From assembly GCF_007197555.1 (NCBI RefSeq), contig NZ_CP041614.1:6385205-6449204 (forward strand): 64,000 nucleotides of DNA, given 5' to 3'. Every line of letters starts with the position of its first letter. Positions within the stretch are counted from its first letter, which is position 1. Shown piece after piece: positions 59,710 to 64,000 of this stretch. Source of the stretch: Shewanella psychropiezotolerans. Lineage in GTDB: Bacteria; Pseudomonadota; Gammaproteobacteria; Enterobacterales; Shewanellaceae. Under the pieces are notes generated by a model. It saw nothing but the letters and a program-made list of their open reading frames with translations. It had not been told where the DNA came from and did not search any database. Position numbers and translations under genes: made by a program.

Positions 59710-61070
59710 CACTTCCCTATACAGAAAGAGCTGAAGATCTTACCGAGTAGATCGTCTGAGGTGAACTTACCTGTGATCTCAGATAAGGCTAGCTGTGTCA
59801 TGCGTAGTTCTTCGGCTAATAGCTCACCGGCTAGATAAACTTCTAACTGCTCTTTGCCTAACATCAGGTGGCTGCTGGCTAGATCAAGCGCCTCTAAGTG
59901 ACGACGACGTGCGATAAAGCCGCCTTCGAGATTGCTCTGATAACCCATAAGCGATTTAAGGTGTTGCTTGAGCTCTTCAATGCCTAAACCTGTTTTGGCC
60001 GAGATACGGAACACGGGATGGCCGTGATCTTCGGTGAGTGCTAATGACTCACCTGTGAGGTCTGCTTTGTTACGCACCACTGTGATACCGAGCCTATTAG
60101 GTAGACGATCGATAAAGTCTGGCCAGATCTCGTGCGGATCGACGGCGTCTGTGGTGGTGCCATCGACCATAAATAGCACTTGATCGGCTGTTTCAATTTC
60201 GGCCCAGGCGCGCTCTATGCCGATCTTCTCGACGGTATCGGCCGTTTCACGCAGGCCTGCTGTGTCTATTATGTGCAATGGCATGCCATCTAGATGGATA
60301 TGTTCGCGCAGTACGTCACGAGTGGTGCCAGCTACTTCGGTGACGATGGCAGATTCTTTGCCTGCGAGGGCATTCAATAAGCTGGATTTACCGGCATTGG
60401 GTCGACCGGCAATGACGACCTTCATGCCTTCACGGATAATCGAACCTTGCTTGGCGCTGGCCTTGACCGAGTCCAGTCTGGTGATGATCTTGTTGAGTGA
60501 TCCAGCTATTTTACCGTCAGAGAGGAAGTCTACCTCTTCATCGGGGAAATCTATGGCTGCCTCGACGTATAGGCGCAAGTTAGTGACCTGTTCGACCAAT
60601 GCATGTACTTCTGCCGAAAATTCGCCCTGGAGTGAGTTCAGGGCGCTCTTAGCGGCTTGTTCGCTGGTGGCATCGATAAGATCGGCGATGGCTTCGGCCT
60701 GGGTGAGATCTAACTTGTCATTCATGAAGGCTTGTTCGCTGAATTCACCAGGCCTGGCGATGCGAATGCCCTTGGTTTCCATCACGCGCTTGATCAGCAT
60801 ATCCAGCACTATCTGGCCACCATGGCCCTGTAGCTCGAGTATATCTTCACCGGTAAAGGAGTTGGGTCCCTTAAAGTAGAGGGCGATACCTTGATCGATC
60901 ACTTCACCCTCGGCAGTTTTAAAATCACAGTAATCTGCATAACGTGTCTTGGGTATATGTCCAAGCATGGCCATAGCGACTTCGCTGGCCTGATCGCCGG
61001 AGATACGTATGATACCCACACCGCCACGGCCTGGGGCAGTGGCTTGTGCCACGATAGTATCTGCTGTCAT
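59709..61070 (-). CDS. mnmE: tRNA uridine-5-carboxymethylaminomethyl modification GTPase MnmE
   Basis: 453 residues. Partner of MnmG in wobble uridine modification; also called trmE. N-terminal folate-binding domain ([22 protein letters not shown] to about 120), a helical domain, an inserted G domain ([22 protein letters not shown] near 222-243, [12 protein letters not shown]) and the C-terminal FCIGK whose Cys-Ile-Gly-Lys is required for catalysis. Intact. The stop codon touches a repeat element. Confidence 0.98.
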   Translation of the reverse strand: MTADTIVAQATAPGRGGVGIIRISGDQASEVAMAMLGHIPKTRYADYCDFKTAEGEVIDQGIALYFKGPNSFTGEDILELQGHGGQIVLDMLIKRVMETKGIRIARPGEFSEQAFMNDKLDLTQAEAIADLIDATSEQAAKSALNSLQGEFSAEVHALVEQVTNLRLYVEAAIDFPDEEVDFLSDGKIAGSLNKIITRLDSVKASAKQGSIIREGMKVVIAGRPNAGKSSLLNALAGKESAIVTEVAGTTRDVLREHIHLDGMPLHIIDTAGLRETADTVEKIGIERAWAEIETADQVLFMVDGTTTDAVDPHEIWPDFIDRLPNRLGITVVRNKADLTGESLALTEDHGHPVFRISAKTGLGIEELKQHLKSLMGYQSNLEGGFIARRRHLEALDLASSHLMLGKEQLEVYLAGELLAEELRMTQLALSEITGKFTSDDLLGKIFSSFCIGK

Positions 61071-61135
61071 TACTGTGATTCCTAAGCTAAATAAGAGGGG
61101 GGTAAAACTGAAAGACTCAGTCTCTCATAAAAAGA

Positions 61136-61171
61136 AAAAGCGGTTAATACCTAAGTATTAAACCGCTTTTC
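61136..61171. terminator. Terminator between yidC and mnmE
   Basis: AAAAGCGGTTAATAC CTAA GTATTAAACCGCTTTT, a long stem flanked by A and T runs. On the minus strand it follows the yidC stop by 25 bases and precedes mnmE. Confidence 0.85.
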
Positions 61172-61196
61172 AATTGACGCTTGTTTGGTCTCAGAC

Positions 61197-62831
61197 TTAT
61201 TTTAAGCCTTTCTTCGCCAGACCTGCGTAGATGATCTTCTGCTGCGTGATAGCAACTAAGTTACCTACTAACCAGTAAAGTACCAGACCGGCAGGGAACC
61301 AGAGGAAGAACACGGTAAAGACTACAGGCATCCACTGCATCATCTTCTGTTGCATTGGATCCATGGTCGGTGCCATAGGCTGCATTCTCTGCATGACGAA
61401 CATGGAGATACCCATCAGGATTGGCATCACGTAGTAAGGATCTTGTACCGATAAATCGGTGATCCATAACATGAATGGTGCATGACGTAGTTCAACACTC
61501 TCCATCAGTACCCAGTATAGCGAGATGAAGATAGGCATCTGTAGCAAGATAGGCAAACAGCCACCCATAGGGTTAACTTTCTCTTTCTTGTACAGTTCCA
61601 TCATGGCCTGACCCATCTTCTGACGGTCATCGCCGAAACGCTCTTTCATCTCAGCAAGCTTAGGCTGTAGATTACGCATCTTAGCCATAGAGGTGTACTG
61701 AGCCTTAGTTAGCGGGAATAACATACCACGCACGGTAAGCGTGATAAGAATAATCGCCAGACCCCAGTTAGACACTATTGACTGGAAGAACATAAGTAAT
61801 TTGTAGATAGGAACGGCTATCCACCAAAGGAAACCATAATCAACGACTAAGTTAAGTGAGTCTGAGATTGCAGAAAGTGCTTCCTGATCTTTAGGACCAA
61901 CATAGAACTGAGCATTGATAGCCTGAGTCGCACCAGGTGCAACATCATAGATGGCGCCACGGAAACCGATATTAGCCTGACCGCCGGCACTGATGCTGGA
62001 GAAAATAGTGTTCTGGTCGTCAGCTGGTGGTACCCAGGCAGAAACGAAGTAGTGTTGCAGCATAGCTGCCCAACCACCTAGCGTCTTCTTATCCAGGTTC
62101 TTATCAGCCATATCATCGAAGCTGTACTTCTCGTAACGAATATCTGCTGTAGAGAAGGCTGGACCACGATAAGTCGGCATCATCATGCTGCTTTCGCTTT
62201 CTTTGATGCTGTGTTTGATCTGACCGTACATCTGAACTTGAAGCTGCTTATCTGTGGTGTTGTCTATCACGTAGTCGACATCAATTTTGAATTGACCACG
62301 GTGGAAGATAAACATCTTAGTGTAGTTAGCACCGTTTTCAGCAACATAGGTCAAGGGTACTTCTAAAGTATTTTGGCCCGCAGTCATGCTGTAGTCGCGT
62401 GATGTACTGTTGAAGTGAGCTCGGCCCTTAGTGCTACTGTCGATACCATCACGACCGATAAGACCACTCTGAGATATGTAGTTAATATCTTTAGTTTGTT
62501 CCAGAAGAACGAATGGCTCGTCATTTTCTAGCTCTAATTTATGTTCAATTAGGGCCGAGTAGACGATATCACCACCAATTGGATTAATCTTGATGACTAA
62601 TTGGTCGGTAGTCACTGTGATCAATTCTTTCGAAGCGACAACTGCAGCTGGAAGCGCTGAATCTGCATTTGGAACATCAGAACTGTGCGCGTCTGTAGCA
62701 TTTGATGCCGTCGTTACCGAACTTGTTTCAGTAGCCACTGGTTGTGGAGCTTGATCCATCTGCCATTGTTGCCAAAGCAAAAAGCTGACAAAAAGTAGAC
62801 CGATAAGCAATATATTGCGTTGAGATTCCAT
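61197..62831 (-). CDS. yidC: Membrane protein insertase YidC
   Basis: 544 residues. It inserts proteins such as subunit c of ATP synthase into the inner membrane and helps SecYEG. N-terminal anchor ([25 protein letters not shown]), a periplasmic beta domain to about 340, then five helices with [32 protein letters not shown] (the hydrophilic groove Arg) and the [14 protein letters not shown] end. Three bases after yidD. Confidence 0.98.
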   Translation of the reverse strand: MESQRNILLIGLLFVSFLLWQQWQMDQAPQPVATETSSVTTASNATDAHSSDVPNADSALPAAVVASKELITVTTDQLVIKINPIGGDIVYSALIEHKLELENDEPFVLLEQTKDINYISQSGLIGRDGIDSSTKGRAHFNSTSRDYSMTAGQNTLEVPLTYVAENGANYTKMFIFHRGQFKIDVDYVIDNTTDKQLQVQMYGQIKHSIKESESSMMMPTYRGPAFSTADIRYEKYSFDDMADKNLDKKTLGGWAAMLQHYFVSAWVPPADDQNTIFSSISAGGQANIGFRGAIYDVAPGATQAINAQFYVGPKDQEALSAISDSLNLVVDYGFLWWIAVPIYKLLMFFQSIVSNWGLAIILITLTVRGMLFPLTKAQYTSMAKMRNLQPKLAEMKERFGDDRQKMGQAMMELYKKEKVNPMGGCLPILLQMPIFISLYWVLMESVELRHAPFMLWITDLSVQDPYYVMPILMGISMFVMQRMQPMAPTMDPMQQKMMQWMPVVFTVFFLWFPAGLVLYWLVGNLVAITQQKIIYAGLAKKGLK

Positions 62832-62834
62832 AGC

Positions 62835-63092
62835 CTATTTGTTACACCTGTGTTTTTTTGAGGGGACGGGGTCAATACCGCCCGGATGCAAAGGGTGACA
62901 TTTTAATACGCGTTTGGCCGTAAGCCAACAGCCTTTTACAAATCCATGCAAACGAATGGCTTCGATAGCATAATATGAGCATGTTGGATGAAAGCGGCAC
63001 TTATTAGCCCCCAGCAGGGGACTGATAAAGAGTTGGTAGCCACGAATAATCGTGGTTGCTAGCCATTGTAGCGGCGACTGAGTTTTCGCCAT
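62835..63092 (-). CDS. yidD: Membrane protein insertion efficiency factor YidD
   Basis: 85 residues. Motif [14 protein letters not shown] and [13 protein letters not shown] are diagnostic of YidD (a Shewanella-like [20 protein letters not shown] start). An amphipathic N-terminal helix attaches to the membrane and the gene helps YidC. It overlaps rnpA by 34 bases, normal for this cluster. Confidence 0.96.
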   Translation of the reverse strand: MAKTQSPLQWLATTIIRGYQLFISPLLGANKCRFHPTCSYYAIEAIRLHGFVKGCWLTAKRVLKCHPLHPGGIDPVPSKKHRCNK

Positions 63093-63421
63093 AGCTTTTC
63101 TACCAATTTATGGAGCTCTGCATTTTCCATCTCTACGACGCCATTTCTGACCAAAACGACAATATCAACCGGAGGTAATTCGTGTTGATGCAAACGAAAG
63201 TTATCTCGGATGATACGTTTAATTCTGTTTCGCTGGTGGGCTTTCTTAACAAAACGCTTAGCAACGGTTAATCCAATACGTGGATGTTGCTCAGAATTCG
63301 GAATAGCAAGTAAGGTTATTTCAGCGGAAGAAGCTTTGATAGGTTTTGCAAATACAGATTTGAATTGCGCGGGAGTTAACAAACGTAACTCCCGCGTAAA
63401 GGTATAGCTAGTCACTTGCAT
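63059..63421 (-). CDS. rnpA: Ribonuclease P protein component
   Basis: 120 residues ([20 protein letters not shown]); the GTG at codon 3 is an alternative giving MTSYTF, as in relatives. RNase P protein matures the 5' ends of tRNAs with the M1 RNA (not encoded here). The signature [18 protein letters not shown] lies at about 68-85. Follows rpmH by eight bases and overlaps yidD. Confidence 0.97.
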   Translation of the reverse strand: MQVTSYTFTRELRLLTPAQFKSVFAKPIKASSAEITLLAIPNSEQHPRIGLTVAKRFVKKAHQRNRIKRIIRDNFRLHQHELPPVDIVVLVRNGVVEMENAELHKLVEKLWRKLSRRYNG

Positions 63422-63429
63422 TTCTACTG

Positions 63430-63567
63430 TTAAGCAGAAAGACGAGCGCGACCTTTAGCACGACGACGAGCTAGGACCTTGCGGCCTCCAACTGTAGCCA
63501 TACGAGCGCGGAATCCGTGAGAACGCTTACGCTTTAGGTTGCTTGGTTGAAAAGTACGTTTACTCAT
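63430..63567 (-). CDS. rpmH: 50S ribosomal protein L34
   Basis: 45 residues, the standard size: [20 protein letters not shown] then [22 protein letters not shown] and LSA. Too short for most gene-finders' default limit but unmistakable. First gene of the rpmH-rnpA-yidD-yidC-mnmE cluster, divergent from dnaA, which should begin just past the right edge. Confidence 0.98.
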
Positions 63568-64000
63568 TGTGGCAATCCGTCTTTATGTTAGTTGAACAAA
63601 ACCCAAATTCTCAAAATTGAGGAATAGGGGTAAAAAAGAGGCCGAATTGTAATCACTTTAACTATGCCCGTCAACAAGCAAACGCATCAAGTGATAAAAT
63701 TCTAGCCATTTATTTTCTAGCCGACCTAGCCAAAGCTACCATAATTTGTGGATAACTCTGTGCATGACCACTACATCTTGTGGATCCAGTGATCATTTAG
63801 TCGATCTAGCGGCGCCAATTATAGATCGATTCGGATCGCTTTATAAAGCTGGTTTTGCCGCTTTTTTAAAATAATAAGATCGCTGTAGATCCTTTTGGAT
63901 CTGTATCATATGTTAAAGGTGATCTATCTGGGGATAATTATATTATAAAGGATAGCGATCCTAGTGATCTCACTATAGAATACACCTCTTTGTATGATCT
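63568..64000. promoter_or_regulatory. rpmH-dnaA divergent control region
   Basis: No gene visible. Contains TGTGGATAA (63747-63755, a perfect DnaA box) and TGTGGATCC at about 63780, then about a dozen GATC sites in 63780-64000. This fits the autoregulated, methylation-sensitive dnaA promoter region; the dnaA start is expected beyond the edge. Confidence 0.75.

Overview
The window is a chromosomal segment of a marine Shewanella-like gammaproteobacterium. Three things point there: the conserved order mnmE-yidC-yidD-rnpA-rpmH at one end, mnmG-rsmG-parA-parB-atpIBEFHAGDC-glmU-glmS in the middle, and protein sequences that look typical of the genus (moderate GC, siderophore receptor between glmU and the DeoR regulator/glmS pair). 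The species cannot be named from this sequence alone. The chromosomal origin is inside the window: the 0.45 kb between mnmG and mioC has an AT-rich stretch, several DnaA boxes and about twenty GATC sites. The right edge ends in the rpmH-dnaA intergenic region.

Layout. 1-1.3 kb: 5' part of cyoA and an unresolved stretch. 1.3-9.2 kb (minus strand): glmS, a DeoR-family regulator, a Fur-box TonB receptor, glmU and a DsrE-family gene. 9.2-16.1 kb: complete F1Fo ATP synthase operon, in which atpI carries a one-base frameshift. 16.3-20.8 kb: parB, parA, rsmG, mnmG. 20.8-21.2 kb: oriC. 21.2-23.4 kb: mioC, a divergent UbiG-like methyltransferase and a small membrane protein. 23.6-29.8 kb (plus): a caa3-type cytochrome c oxidase cluster (CoxB with two fused cytochrome c domains, CoxA, two subunit III genes, subunit IV, SCO). 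29.9-32.7 kb: nucleoside hydrolase, LysE-type exporter, one small membrane protein.

32.7-43.9 kb is an accessory island. It holds YcaQ-type DNA glycosylase, a SEC-C protein, a PLD-nuclease/SF2-helicase of the DUF3427 type, a Fic protein with a palindromic control region, a truncated hipA, a REP-associated tyrosine transposase with inverted ends, and the mobile mystery protein A/B pair (B is frameshifted). Five diverged copies of a roughly 100-260 bp repeat sit at its gene boundaries. 44.1-50.2 kb carries a secreted SurE-like protein, three lipoproteins and an HrpA/HrpB-like helicase.

50.2-59.3 kb holds a 0.8 kb GATC-rich convergent non-coding stretch with a perfect FNR-type palindrome, then a 2277-residue surface protein that combines cadherin-like repeats, a choice-of-anchor U region, a GlyGly-CTERM-like segment and a C-terminal outer-membrane barrel, followed by a tail-collar protein, a GNAT enzyme and a small protein. 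59.4-63.6 kb returns to core genes. A MITE-like element of about 0.26 kb occurs twice: one copy splits the stem-loop of the glmU terminator, the other abuts the mnmE stop codon.
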